Below, in pieces: positions 15,708 to 26,056 of a stretch of 57,430 nt of DNA. Below the pieces are notes generated by a model. It was not told the DNA's origin and did not search any database. It saw only the letters and a program-made list of their open reading frames with translations. How positions within the stretch are numbered: the first letter of the stretch is position 1; each line of letters opens with the position of its first letter. Made by a program: the position numbers and the translations under genes. This DNA is from an uncultured Pelagibacteraceae bacterium (GTDB lineage Bacteria; Pseudomonadota; Alphaproteobacteria; Pelagibacterales; Pelagibacteraceae), in contig CACDDB010000002.1 in the NCBI GenBank assembly GCA_902551445.1, positions 1 to 57,430 of the forward strand, written 5' to 3'.

Positions 15708-17275
15708 TGATAAAAAAAATTATTATATTATTAAAACTAGCAAGAAAAATTGCTAAATCTGATGCTTTAAAGGTTATTTCAAAAACTCATGAACCTCCCT
15801 TTTTATTAAAAACAATTGCAAGTATTTTTTCATTTTCATTTTCAAAAAGTAGTGAAAATAATATGAATTCTACTGATGAGGAAAGACTGTGTAGCTCCTT
15901 AGAAAAAATGGGAACTACATTTATAAAACTAGGTCAATTTCTAGCCACTCGACCAGATATAATTGGAAAAGAATTATCTAAACAACTAGAAAAGTTGCAG
16001 GATAGGCTTCCTCCTTTTTCATCAAACGAAGCAAAAAAAATTGTAAAAAATGAGTTGAGTGAAAAAATATATAATTCAATAATAAATTTCAGTGAGCCAG
16101 TTGCTGCTGCTTCTATTGCTCAAGTCCACAAAGCCAAAATAAATGATGGAAAGGAAATTAAAGATGTGGCGATAAAAATTTTAAGGCCAAATATAAAAAA
16201 AACTTTTAATGAAGAAATTGACTCTTTAATGCTACTAGCTTATTTTATTGAAAGTTTTATAAAAAAAACAAAAAGACTAAAACTTGTTGAAGTTGTATTT
16301 CTTTTAAAAGAAATTACAAATCATGAAATGGACTTGCGGTTCGAAGCTGCTGCTGCAAATGAATTTGCGGAAAATACAAAAAATGATTTGGGTTTCCATG
16401 TACCAAAAATTTACTGGAATTATACAAGTGAAAATGTTTTAACTCTTGACTGGATTGATGGCATTTCGATAAGAGAAAAGCTAATTTTAGAAAATAAAAA
16501 TATTGATACTAGTAAAATTGCAACAGATATCATTCAACACTTTTTAAGACATGCGGTAAGAGATGGTTTGTTCCATGCTGACATGCATCAAGGAAATCTT
16601 TTTGTAGATAATACTGGTAGAATTATAACTGTAGACTTTGGAATAATGGGCAGAATAGATAAATTAAATAGAAGATATCTAGCAGAAATACTTTATGGTT
16701 TTATTCAAAGAGATTATAAAAAAGTAGCTGAAGTACACTTGGCTGCAGGACTAGTTCCTCAAGGCGTTAATTTAGATGAATTTTCACAAGCTTTAAGAGC
16801 AATCGGAGAACCAATATTTGGCCAAACAGTGAAGGATATTTCTGGAGGTAAACTTTTACAACAACTATTTAATATTACAGAAAAATTTAATATGCAAACT
16901 CAACCCCAGTTGCTTTTACTTCAAAAAACAATGGTTGTAGTTGAAGGTGTTGCAAGACAGCTAAATCCAAATACAAATATTTGGAATACTTCAAAACCAG
17001 TTTTGGAAAAATGGTTAAAAGAAACTAAAGATCCATTGTATTCAATTTCGGAATCTTTGAAAGACTCAGCTGAAATACTTAAAAAACTACCAGAATTACC
17101 AAAAATAATGGATAAAGCTAATCAGGCCTTATCTTATTTTGCTAGCGGTCAAATACCTCAAAATTCTAATTCTTATTCGGCCTTAAAAGAAAAAGAATTA
17201 GAGATGAAGTCATTTAGAAACCAAAGTATTATTGGAATATTATTACTTGTCTTTTTAGGTTTCATAGTATTTTAA
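15707..17275 (+). CDS. ubiB: Ubiquinone biosynthesis ATPase/kinase-like UbiB
   Basis: I place the start at 15707 (ATG overlapping the ubiE TAA), giving 522 residues; an in-frame ATG at 15695 would add only four residues and overlap ubiE. The atypical kinase core has the UbiB/ADCK lysine- and Ala-rich loop (PVAAASIAQVHKAKI) in place of a normal P-loop, the KLGQFLATRPD motif unique to the family, and the catalytic DMHQGNLFV and VDFGIMG segments. A C-terminal membrane helix (IIGILLLVFLGFIVF) anchors it. UbiB promotes extraction or delivery of lipid intermediates to ubiquinone enzymes. Confidence 0.94.
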   Translation: MIKKIIILLKLARKIAKSDALKVISKTHEPPFLLKTIASIFSFSFSKSSENNMNSTDEERLCSSLEKMGTTFIKLGQFLATRPDIIGKELSKQLEKLQDRLPPFSSNEAKKIVKNELSEKIYNSIINFSEPVAAASIAQVHKAKINDGKEIKDVAIKILRPNIKKTFNEEIDSLMLLAYFIESFIKKTKRLKLVEVVFLLKEITNHEMDLRFEAAAANEFAENTKNDLGFHVPKIYWNYTSENVLTLDWIDGISIREKLILENKNIDTSKIATDIIQHFLRHAVRDGLFHADMHQGNLFVDNTGRIITVDFGIMGRIDKLNRRYLAEILYGFIQRDYKKVAEVHLAAGLVPQGVNLDEFSQALRAIGEPIFGQTVKDISGGKLLQQLFNITEKFNMQTQPQLLLLQKTMVVVEGVARQLNPNTNIWNTSKPVLEKWLKETKDPLYSISESLKDSAEILKKLPELPKIMDKANQALSYFASGQIPQNSNSYSALKEKELEMKSFRNQSIIGILLLVFLGFIVF

Positions 17276-17282
17276 TTCTAAA

Positions 17283-18479
17283 ATGAATATTTTAAATAAA
17301 AAAAAAATTTTACTTATTATTTGCGGTGGTATTGCTGCCTATAAAAGTTTAGAATTAATAAGACTTTTAAAAAAAAGAGGTGCTTTTGTTAAAACTGTTT
17401 TAACTAAAAGTGGATCTGAATTTATAACTCCACTATCAATTTCTTCTTTATCCCAAGAAAAAGTATATACAAATTTATTTGAAGCTACAAACAACTCAGA
17501 ATTGGACCATATTTCTTTATCAAGATGGGCGGATATTGTATTAATTGCTCCTGCAACTGCAAATATAATTTCAAAACTAAGTTATGGTTTGTCGGATGAT
17601 TTAGCCTCAACAATTGCATTGGCTTCGAATAAACAAATATTTATTGCACCAGCTATGAATGTAAGAATGTGGGAACATCAGTCTACCAAAGAAAATATTA
17701 GTAAAATCAAAGAGCTTGGATATCAAATAATTGGACCAGAAATTGGGGATATGGCTTGTGGCGAATATGGTAAAGGAAAAATGACCGAACCTGAACATAT
17801 ACTTAATTTTTTAGAAAATTATTTAAATATCATAAAAAAAAATAATAAATTTAGAGCCTTAGTTACAGCTGGACCAACTTACGAATATATAGATCCTGTA
17901 AGGTATATTTCTAATAGATCAAGCGGAAAGCAAGGTTATGAAATCGCAAAATCTTTAGTTAAGAGTGGATTTGAAACTACTTTAATCTCTGGACCCACAC
18001 ATTTAAATCCACCTTATGGAATTAATTTAGTTAAAATTAATTCAGCAGAAGAAATGTTTAATGCTACTATAAATAATCTCCCTGTAGATGTTGCAATATT
18101 TTCTGCAGCAGTTGGTGACTATAGAGTTACAAATAAAAAAAAAGAAAAGATAAAAAAAAGCAAAAATATGAGTTTAGATTTAGAAAAAAATGTTGATATT
18201 ATTAGTCATATATCAAAACATAATTCTCTTAGACCAAGAATTGTAATTGGTTTTGCAGCTGAAACAAATAATTTAATAGAAAATTCACAAAAAAAACTTC
18301 AACAAAAAAAATGTGATTGGATAATTGCAAATGATATTTCAAATAAAAATATAGGTTTTGGATCTGATTTTAATGAGGTTGTTATATTGTCTGATAACAA
18401 AAAAGAAAAAATTCCTAGGATAAAAAAATCTCTTTTAGCTGACAAAATTGTAGAAAGAGTAATTTCTCAATTAAATTAG
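17283..18479 (+). CDS. coaBC: Bifunctional phosphopantothenoylcysteine decarboxylase/synthase
   Basis: This 398-residue protein carries the two central steps of coenzyme A synthesis. The N-terminal flavoprotein CoaC half has GGIAAYKSLEL, the PXMNXXMW motif as PAMNVRMWEH and the catalytic cysteine loop GDMACGEYGKGKM. The C-terminal CoaB half begins at about residue 190 with VTAGPTYEYIDPVRYISNRS, then AAVGDY and VIGFAAET, which bind CTP and phosphopantothenate. The order after ubiB and before dut is the usual alphaproteobacterial arrangement. Domain order and length are normal. Confidence 0.95.
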   Translation: MNILNKKKILLIICGGIAAYKSLELIRLLKKRGAFVKTVLTKSGSEFITPLSISSLSQEKVYTNLFEATNNSELDHISLSRWADIVLIAPATANIISKLSYGLSDDLASTIALASNKQIFIAPAMNVRMWEHQSTKENISKIKELGYQIIGPEIGDMACGEYGKGKMTEPEHILNFLENYLNIIKKNNKFRALVTAGPTYEYIDPVRYISNRSSGKQGYEIAKSLVKSGFETTLISGPTHLNPPYGINLVKINSAEEMFNATINNLPVDVAIFSAAVGDYRVTNKKKEKIKKSKNMSLDLEKNVDIISHISKHNSLRPRIVIGFAAETNNLIENSQKKLQQKKCDWIIANDISNKNIGFGSDFNEVVILSDNKKEKIPRIKKSLLADKIVERVISQLN

Positions 18480-18483
18480 TTTA

Positions 18484-18921
18484 ATGGTAAAAGTTTTAGT
18501 AAAAAAACTTAATTCAAAAGTTAAATTACCATCATATAAAACTGAAGGATCTTCGGGTATGGATTTGATTGCCTTTGTTGATAAGCCAATAGAAATAAAA
18601 CCTAACAATTCAGCTCTAATTCCGACAGGTTTGTCAATTGCAATTCCTCAGGATTGTGAAGTACAAATAAGACCGAGATCAGGTCTAGCGGCTAAATCAA
18701 ATATCAGTGTTTTAAATACTCCAGGCACAATTGATAGCGACTATAGAGGTGAGTTAAAAGTAATACTATTTAATCATGGCAATAAAGAATTTATTGTAAA
18801 AAATAATGAGAGAATAGCACAAATGGTTCTTGCTCCAATTCTTAAAGTTAATTTTGAAGAAGTTGATAGTCTTCCAGATACAATAAGAGGAGATGGTGGC
18901 TTTGGATCAACTGGAAAATGA
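18484..18921 (+). CDS. dut: Deoxyuridine 5'-triphosphate nucleotidohydrolase
   Basis: This is a 145-residue homotrimeric dUTPase. The five motifs are visible in order: GSSGMDLIAF (1), RPRSGLA (2), TPGTIDSDYRGE (3), NERIAQMVLAP (4) and RGDGGFGSTGK (5). It removes dUTP and supplies dUMP for thymidylate synthesis. It starts four bases after coaBC and overlaps the moeB-like gene by four bases (ATGA). Confidence 0.96.
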   Translation: MVKVLVKKLNSKVKLPSYKTEGSSGMDLIAFVDKPIEIKPNNSALIPTGLSIAIPQDCEVQIRPRSGLAAKSNISVLNTPGTIDSDYRGELKVILFNHGNKEFIVKNNERIAQMVLAPILKVNFEEVDSLPDTIRGDGGFGSTGK

Positions 18922-19673
18922 AATATAATTTAAAAAAAAATGTTATAGAGAGATACTCACGTCAAATTATATTAAAAAACGTTGGCGTAGCTGGACAGAA
19001 AAAAATTATTAACTCAAAAGTTTTAGTAGTTGGGGCAGGTGGGCTTGGTTGTCCTGTAATTGACACATTAAGTAGGGCAGGAGTAGGAACAATCGGAATA
19101 GCAGATCAAGATAAAGTTAGTCTTTCAAATATACATCGTCAAAATTTATACAATTTTCAGGATGTAGGAAAATTTAAAGTTGATGTTGTAAAAAAAAAAA
19201 TTAAATCAATAAACAAATATACAAAACTAATTAAATTAAAGAAAAAAATTACAGAAAAGAATATACTTAAAATATTTAAAAATTATGAGATTATTGTTGA
19301 TGGGTCTGACAATTTTAAAACTAAGTTTTTACTTAATAAATATTCTATTAAATACAACAAAACATTAATAGTTGGAGCAATAAGTAAGTTTGATGGTCAC
19401 GTATTTACATTTAATTTTAAAAATAAAAAAACACCTTGTCTAAAATGCTTTTATCAATCAATGCCATCTGATGATTTATTAAACTGTGAATCAGAAGGTG
19501 TTTTGGGTTCTATAGCTGGTATTGTTGGAAATATTCAGGCTAACGAGGTATTAAAGCACATTCTTAATATTGGAAAAGACTTAAAAGGTTCAATATTAAT
19601 TTTAAATTTACTTTCACTAAATCTTAGAAAAGCAAATTACTCAAAAAAAAAAAAATGTATATGCTCAAAATAA
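18918..19673 (+). CDS. moeB: MoeB/ThiF/HesA-family adenylyltransferase
   Basis: This 251-residue E1-like enzyme adenylates the C-terminus of a sulfur-carrier protein. RYSRQIILKNVGVAGQKK is the family N-terminus. The ATP-binding loop is VLVVGAGGLGCPVIDTLSRAG and the arginine region is NIHRQNLY. Zinc-binding cysteine pairs are PCLKCFY and the terminal CICSK. There is no rhodanese domain, so it is the short form. It could serve molybdopterin (MoaD) or thiamine (ThiS) synthesis, which cannot be separated by sequence alone; no moa or thi gene lies nearby. It overlaps dut by four bases and the SH3 gene by 13-19 bases. Confidence 0.85.
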   Translation: MKYNLKKNVIERYSRQIILKNVGVAGQKKIINSKVLVVGAGGLGCPVIDTLSRAGVGTIGIADQDKVSLSNIHRQNLYNFQDVGKFKVDVVKKKIKSINKYTKLIKLKKKITEKNILKIFKNYEIIVDGSDNFKTKFLLNKYSIKYNKTLIVGAISKFDGHVFTFNFKNKKTPCLKCFYQSMPSDDLLNCESEGVLGSIAGIVGNIQANEVLKHILNIGKDLKGSILILNLLSLNLRKANYSKKKKCICSK

Positions 19674-20107
19674 CTTTTTTTTTATTATTAATTGTTTTTT
19701 TTACTAATAATGCATTTTCTAACCAAAATAACTATTTTCTTATGTTAAAGAATAAAAAAGTAAATGTAAGATATGGACCAAGTTTTGATTATCCAATTAA
19801 ATTTATTTATAAAAAAAAATATTTACCTGTTGAAATTATAGATAAAAAGGAAAATTTTAGAAGAATAATAGATCACAAAAAAAATAGTGGATGGATACAT
19901 ATTTCTCAACTTAAAAAACCTAGCACTATAATTGTTCTTGAAGATAAACTTCTATTTAAAAAAGCTAGTAAATTTTCAAAACCAATAGTTAAACTAAAAA
20001 AAGGGCGCTTAGTAAAAATAAAAAAATGTATTTCAGATTGGTGTAAGGTTAAAACAGATAAATATTTAGGTTGGATAGATATTAATAATGTTTGGGGAAG
20101 ATATTAG
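19655..20107 (+). CDS. Exported bacterial SH3-domain protein
   Basis: This 150-residue protein (148 if the ATG at 19661 is used) starts with a signal peptide, MLKITFFLLLIVFFTNNAFS. It then shows two SH3-like beta-barrel segments: VNVRYGPSFDYPIKFIYKKK and PVEIIDKKENFRRI with SGWIHISQL, and a second one near LVKIKKCISDWCKVKTDK, closing in YLGWIDINNVWG. This matches the alphaproteobacterial DUF1058/SH3_4 group. Such proteins are periplasmic and are presumed to bind peptidoglycan. It ends the plus-strand ubiE operon, convergent with katG three bases later. Confidence 0.85.
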   Translation: MYMLKITFFLLLIVFFTNNAFSNQNNYFLMLKNKKVNVRYGPSFDYPIKFIYKKKYLPVEIIDKKENFRRIIDHKKNSGWIHISQLKKPSTIIVLEDKLLFKKASKFSKPIVKLKKGRLVKIKKCISDWCKVKTDKYLGWIDINNVWGRY

Positions 20108-20110
20108 TAT

Positions 20111-22374
<2,264 letters not shown>

Positions 22375-22426
22375 TATGACAGTATTGATCCTAATTATAT
22401 ATTTAATAATTTTAAGATATTTGATT

Positions 22427-22846
22427 CTAATTACTATTCGCAATTTTAACTATAACTTCTATAGAATTTATTTTTTTTCCTGGAATTTTTTTTCTTATAT
22501 CAATTTTTCCAACTTCACTGTTATCTAAATCTATAAGTTCATTCGTGCTTTCATTGAAAAAATGGTGATGATTTGAGGTATTTGTATCAAAATAAGTTTT
22601 ATCACTATTTATAGAGATTTCTTTTAAATAACCTTTTTGTTTAAAAGCATTAATTGTATTATAAACTGTCGCAAGAGACACTTTTTTTTCTTTATGCTGA
22701 TTTACAATCATTTTAGATAAACCTTGAATAGAAAAATGAAAAGTATTTTGTCTATCAAACAATAACTTACAAATTTGTAATCTCTGCCTTGTAGGTCTGA
22801 GACCTGAAGATCTTAGTTTTTCAATAAAAACACTGTTATTACTCAT
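22427..22846 (-). CDS. irr: Iron response regulator Irr (Fur family)
   Basis: This 139-residue Fur-superfamily repressor has the winged-helix N-terminus with LRSSGLRPTRQRLQICKLLF and the recognition helix region VSLATVYNTINAFKQKGYL. The dimerisation half carries NHHHFF, the HHH haem/metal-binding motif characteristic of Irr, and lacks the C-terminal cysteine pairs of zinc-structural Fur proteins. Irr senses haem status and controls iron and oxidative-stress genes in alphaproteobacteria. It lies 87 bases upstream of katG on the same strand and is divergent from fabA, the arrangement known from rhizobia. A second Fur-family gene is at 38106. Confidence 0.88.
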   Translation of the reverse strand: MSNNSVFIEKLRSSGLRPTRQRLQICKLLFDRQNTFHFSIQGLSKMIVNQHKEKKVSLATVYNTINAFKQKGYLKEISINSDKTYFDTNTSNHHHFFNESTNELIDLDNSEVGKIDIRKKIPGKKINSIEVIVKIANSN

Positions 22847-22882
22847 TTTTTGACCAATTTATAACAATTTTGAGAAATTTGT

Positions 22883-22894
22883 ATATTATAATAT
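22883..22894. promoter_or_regulatory. Palindromic TATAAT shared by the irr and fabA divergent spacer
   Basis: ATATTATAATAT is a perfect 12-base palindrome that contains TATAAT on both strands (22887-22892 plus, 22890-22885 minus) in the middle of the 80-base irr-fabA spacer. It could serve as the -10 of both divergent promoters. No good -35 is visible at the standard distance for either. A weaker Irr-box-like sequence (TTTATAACAATTTTGAG, 22857-22873) lies on the irr side. Confidence 0.35.
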
Positions 22895-22926
22895 TGCCAC
22901 AAATAAAGTATTAAAGACCTACATTT

Positions 22927-23433
22927 ATGGATAAAAAACCATCGTATAATTATGAAGAGCTAATAGATTGTGGAAATGGTAAGCTTTTTGGGCCTGGAAA
23001 CGCAAAATTGCCTCTTCCGCCTATGTTGATGTTTGACAGAATATCAGAAATTAGTGAGAATAAAGGTGAATTTAAAAAGGGTTTGATTAAAGCAGAACTA
23101 GACATAAAAGATAACTTATGGTTTTTTGAATGTCACTTTAAAGATGACTCGGTTATGCCGGGTTGCTTAGGATTAGATGCAATGTGGCAACTAGTAGGTT
23201 TTTATTTAGGTTGGCTTGGTAACCCAGGAAAAGGAAGGGCATTAGGAGTTAATACGGTAAAATTTACTGGTGAAGTATTAAAAAATGTAAAGATGGCAAG
23301 TTACGAAATTAATATGAAGAGAATACTTATAAAAGAAGGGGCTACAGTAGGACTTGCAAATGGAATACTTAAAGCTGATGGAAAAAAAATATATTCAGCA
23401 GAAAATTTAAAAGTAGGATTATTTAAACAATGA
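22927..23433 (+). CDS. fabA: 3-hydroxydecanoyl-ACP dehydratase/isomerase FabA
   Basis: This 168-residue hot-dog enzyme introduces the cis double bond of unsaturated fatty acids. The active-site pair is His70 ([15 protein letters not shown]) and Asp84 (LGLDAMWQL), at the same positions as in E. coli FabA. The glycine-rich [11 protein letters not shown] segment is present. It overlaps fabB by four bases and is followed by fabI, so the three genes form a complete anaerobic-type unsaturated fatty acid module. It is divergent from irr. Confidence 0.95.
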   Translation: MDKKPSYNYEELIDCGNGKLFGPGNAKLPLPPMLMFDRISEISENKGEFKKGLIKAELDIKDNLWFFECHFKDDSVMPGCLGLDAMWQLVGFYLGWLGNPGKGRALGVNTVKFTGEVLKNVKMASYEINMKRILIKEGATVGLANGILKADGKKIYSAENLKVGLFKQ

Positions 23434-24641
23434 AAAGGGTAGTTGTAACTGGAATTGGTATTGTTTCTTGCTTGGGAAATAACCAAGAAGAAGTTTTCCA
23501 ATCTTTAATTAATTCAAAATCTGGAATTACTTTTTCGGAAGAATACAAAGAATACAATTTAAAAAGTAACGTACATGGTAAGCCAAATATAAAACTAGAA
23601 GACTATGTTGATAGAAAATTTATAAGATTTATGGGACCTGGATCTGCTTATAATTATGTTTCTATGGCTGAAGCTGTAAAAGACTCCGGATTAGATGAAA
23701 AAGATGTAAGCAATGTTACAACTGGCATGATAATGGGATCTGGTGGACCATCAATTGCAAATGTTATCCTGGCGGCAGACAAAACTCGAGAGAAAAATCC
23801 AAAGAAAATGGGACCATTTGTTGTTCCTCGAACTATGTCAAGCACTGCATCTGCAACATTAGCTGTTCCATTTAAAATTAAAGGAGTTAACTACACAATT
23901 AGTTCAGCATGTGCAACTAGTGGTCATTGTATTGGTAATGCCATGGAATTAATACAATTGGGAAAACAAAAAATTGTATTTGCAGGTGGAAGTGATGAAG
24001 TCCATTATGCTATGACCGCGATGTTTGATGCCATGACAGCACTTTCTTCAAAATATAATGATGCTCCTCAAACTGCTTCCAGACCATATGACAAAACAAG
24101 AGATGGATTTGTAATATCGGGAGGTGGTGGTGTTTTAGTTCTTGAAGAATATGAACATGCTAAAGCAAGAGGTGCAAAAATTTATGCTGAATTAACAGGG
24201 TATGGCGCTACTTCTGATGGATATGACATGGTTGCACCTTCAGGAGAAGGAGCAGTGAGATGTATGCAAATAGCTCTAAGCACTTGTAAAAATAAAATTG
24301 ATTATTTAAATACACACGGAACCTCTACACCTGTAGGCGATATAACAGAACTTAAAGCGATAGGAGAAGTTTTTAAAGACAATATTCCAAAAATAAGTTC
24401 AACGAAATCTCTTTCGGGACACTCTTTAGGAGCTACTTCGGTACATGAAGCAATTTATAGTTTAATTATGATGAAAAATAATTTTATTTCAGCTTCTATA
24501 AATATTAATGATATGGATGATGACGCAAAAAAATTTCCAATAGTTATGAAAGTTGAAAAAGATGTAACTTTAAATTCTATTATGTCTAATAGTTTTGGAT
24601 TTGGAGGAACCAATGCAACTTTGGTTTTTGAAAAGGTCTAA
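23430..24641 (+). CDS. fabB: 3-oxoacyl-ACP synthase I FabB
   Basis: This 403-residue condensing enzyme elongates unsaturated acyl-ACPs. The thiolase-fold triad is Cys161 ([10 protein letters not shown]), His296 ([11 protein letters not shown]) and His331 ([15 protein letters not shown]). The C-terminal [15 protein letters not shown] is standard. FabB rather than FabF is supported by the physical link with fabA and by overall motif spelling. It starts inside the last codons of fabA and ends three bases before fabI. Confidence 0.94.
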   Translation: MKRVVVTGIGIVSCLGNNQEEVFQSLINSKSGITFSEEYKEYNLKSNVHGKPNIKLEDYVDRKFIRFMGPGSAYNYVSMAEAVKDSGLDEKDVSNVTTGMIMGSGGPSIANVILAADKTREKNPKKMGPFVVPRTMSSTASATLAVPFKIKGVNYTISSACATSGHCIGNAMELIQLGKQKIVFAGGSDEVHYAMTAMFDAMTALSSKYNDAPQTASRPYDKTRDGFVISGGGGVLVLEEYEHAKARGAKIYAELTGYGATSDGYDMVAPSGEGAVRCMQIALSTCKNKIDYLNTHGTSTPVGDITELKAIGEVFKDNIPKISSTKSLSGHSLGATSVHEAIYSLIMMKNNFISASININDMDDDAKKFPIVMKVEKDVTLNSIMSNSFGFGGTNATLVFEKV

Positions 24642-24644
24642 TCT

Positions 24645-25430
24645 ATGAGTTTAATGAAAGGAAAAAAAGGATTAATTATGGGAGTTGCTAATGAAAGATC
24701 TATTGCTTGGGGAATCTCTCAAAAATTGGCTGAGTCTGGAGCAGAAATGGCATTTACTTATTTAGGTGATGCTCTAAAAAAAAGAGTAATTCCTCTTGCA
24801 GAAAAATTAAATTCAAAAGTTACATATAGCTGCGATGTTGAAAAAAAAGAAGAAATAATAAGACTTTTTGAAGATATAAAATCACAATGGGGTCAAATCG
24901 ATTTTGTTGTTCATGCAGTTGCATTCTCGGACAAATCTGAATTATCAGGTGAATATTTAAATACCACTAGAGAAAATTTTTTAAGAAGTATGTTGATTTC
25001 ATGCTTTTCATTTACAGAGGTTGCAAAAGAAGCTTCTAAAATTATGAATAAAGGTGGAAGTATGCTTACATTAACTTACGAATCTAATAAAGCTATTCCA
25101 AATTATAATGTAATGGGCGTATGCAAATCTGCACTTGAATCAAGTGTTAAATATCTGGCTAGAGATTTGGGTTCAAAAGGAATTAGAGTTAATGCTATAA
25201 GCGCAGGACCAATTAAAACTCTAGCGGCATCTGCAATTGGAGACGCAAAATTTTTATACAAATGGAATGAAGATCACTCATTTTTGAAAAGAAACGTAGA
25301 TATCCATGATGTAGGTAACTCAGCTGTATATCTGTTGAGTGAATTGGGAGGTGGAGTTACAGGTGAAATTCATTATGTAGATGCTGGTTACAATAAAGTA
25401 GGCATGCCTGATCCGAAAAATATTTCTTAA
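24645..25430 (+). CDS. fabI: Enoyl-ACP reductase FabI
   Basis: This 261-residue NADH-dependent short-chain-dehydrogenase-type enzyme reduces enoyl-ACP at the end of each elongation cycle. The nucleotide site is IMGVANERSIAWGIS. The catalytic Tyr145, Tyr154 and Lys161 are in LTYESNKAIPNYNVMGVCKS. The substrate loop AGPIKTLAASAIGDAK and the C-terminal GGGVTGEIHYVDAGYN are typical of FabI. It is the last enzyme gene of the irr-divergent fab operon. A 37-codon basic peptide gene follows three bases after its stop. Confidence 0.95.
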   Translation: MSLMKGKKGLIMGVANERSIAWGISQKLAESGAEMAFTYLGDALKKRVIPLAEKLNSKVTYSCDVEKKEEIIRLFEDIKSQWGQIDFVVHAVAFSDKSELSGEYLNTTRENFLRSMLISCFSFTEVAKEASKIMNKGGSMLTLTYESNKAIPNYNVMGVCKSALESSVKYLARDLGSKGIRVNAISAGPIKTLAASAIGDAKFLYKWNEDHSFLKRNVDIHDVGNSAVYLLSELGGGVTGEIHYVDAGYNKVGMPDPKNIS

Positions 25431-25433
25431 ATA

Positions 25434-25547
25434 ATGTCCAAAAGATATAGTGGAAAATCTTTTAAAGACTCTAGTGCAATGAAAAAACCTAAACTTTCTT
25501 TGAAAGAAAAAAGAAAACTTAAAAGAGAAAAAAAGAAGAATAAATAA
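25434..25547 (+). CDS. 37-residue basic peptide downstream of fabI
   Basis: An ATG three bases after the fabI stop opens a 37-codon frame beginning MSKRYSGKSFKDSSAMKKPK and ending in a Lys/Arg/Glu-rich helix-forming tail. Seventeen of 37 residues are Lys or Arg. The spacing to fabI suggests translational coupling. No recognisable domain is present; the tail resembles ribosome- or RNA-binding extensions. I do not recognise the family. The chance that this is a random frame is moderate because A-rich DNA favours lysine codons, but the tight junction and the non-lysine first half support a real gene. Confidence 0.5.
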   Translation: MSKRYSGKSFKDSSAMKKPKLSLKEKRKLKREKKKNK

Positions 25548-25587
25548 TGTGTATCTCTTTTTGCAAGACGCTCAGAACTTTATATAA

Positions 25588-26037
25588 TTATTTGCAAATG
25601 TTAGGTATTCGCCATCGTGAGCCCTCTCTAACAATATAACCAACACAATTTTTAGAACCACATTTACAAACATGATCTTTATAATTGCAATCAAAGCTAA
25701 ATCCATAGTCATAAGTTAATTCTTCATTTTTTTTTATATCTTTAATTGCAGTAATCCATATAACTGGTTTCTTTTCTTCAAGAACTTCACAATTAGGATT
25801 ACATGAATGATTTATTAATCGAGCCGTATTAAATTTAAAATCTCCATCAATGAGATACTTTTTATTAAGTGTAAATAAATAAGTTATATCATAACCATAC
25901 TTACTATTTTCCTCGGCCTGTTTATGGGTAATTTTTTTTCCTTTATATTCAATTATTCTTTCCCCTTTTTTTATATTACGTGCAGCACAAAGGCCTTTGT
26001 GGTGAATATTAGATTTAATTATTTTATAAGCTTTCAT
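25588..26037 (-). CDS. SET-domain protein-lysine methyltransferase-like protein
   Basis: This 149-residue protein is essentially one SET domain plus post-SET segment. GLCAARNIKKGERIIEYKG starts the domain. LINHSCNPNCEV is the NHS-C motif, and ELTYDYGF supplies the catalytic tyrosine. A post-SET cysteine cluster CKCGSKNCVGYIV, together with the Cys of the NHSC region, would bind zinc. SET enzymes transfer a methyl group from SAM to protein lysine. They are typical of eukaryotes but occur in scattered bacteria. The gene lies alone downstream of pnp on the same strand, 19 bases after it. The target protein is unknown. Confidence 0.9.
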   Translation of the reverse strand: MKAYKIIKSNIHHKGLCAARNIKKGERIIEYKGKKITHKQAEENSKYGYDITYLFTLNKKYLIDGDFKFNTARLINHSCNPNCEVLEEKKPVIWITAIKDIKKNEELTYDYGFSFDCNYKDHVCKCGSKNCVGYIVREGSRWRIPNICK

Positions 26038-26056
26038 TATACTTAAATTTTTTTAT

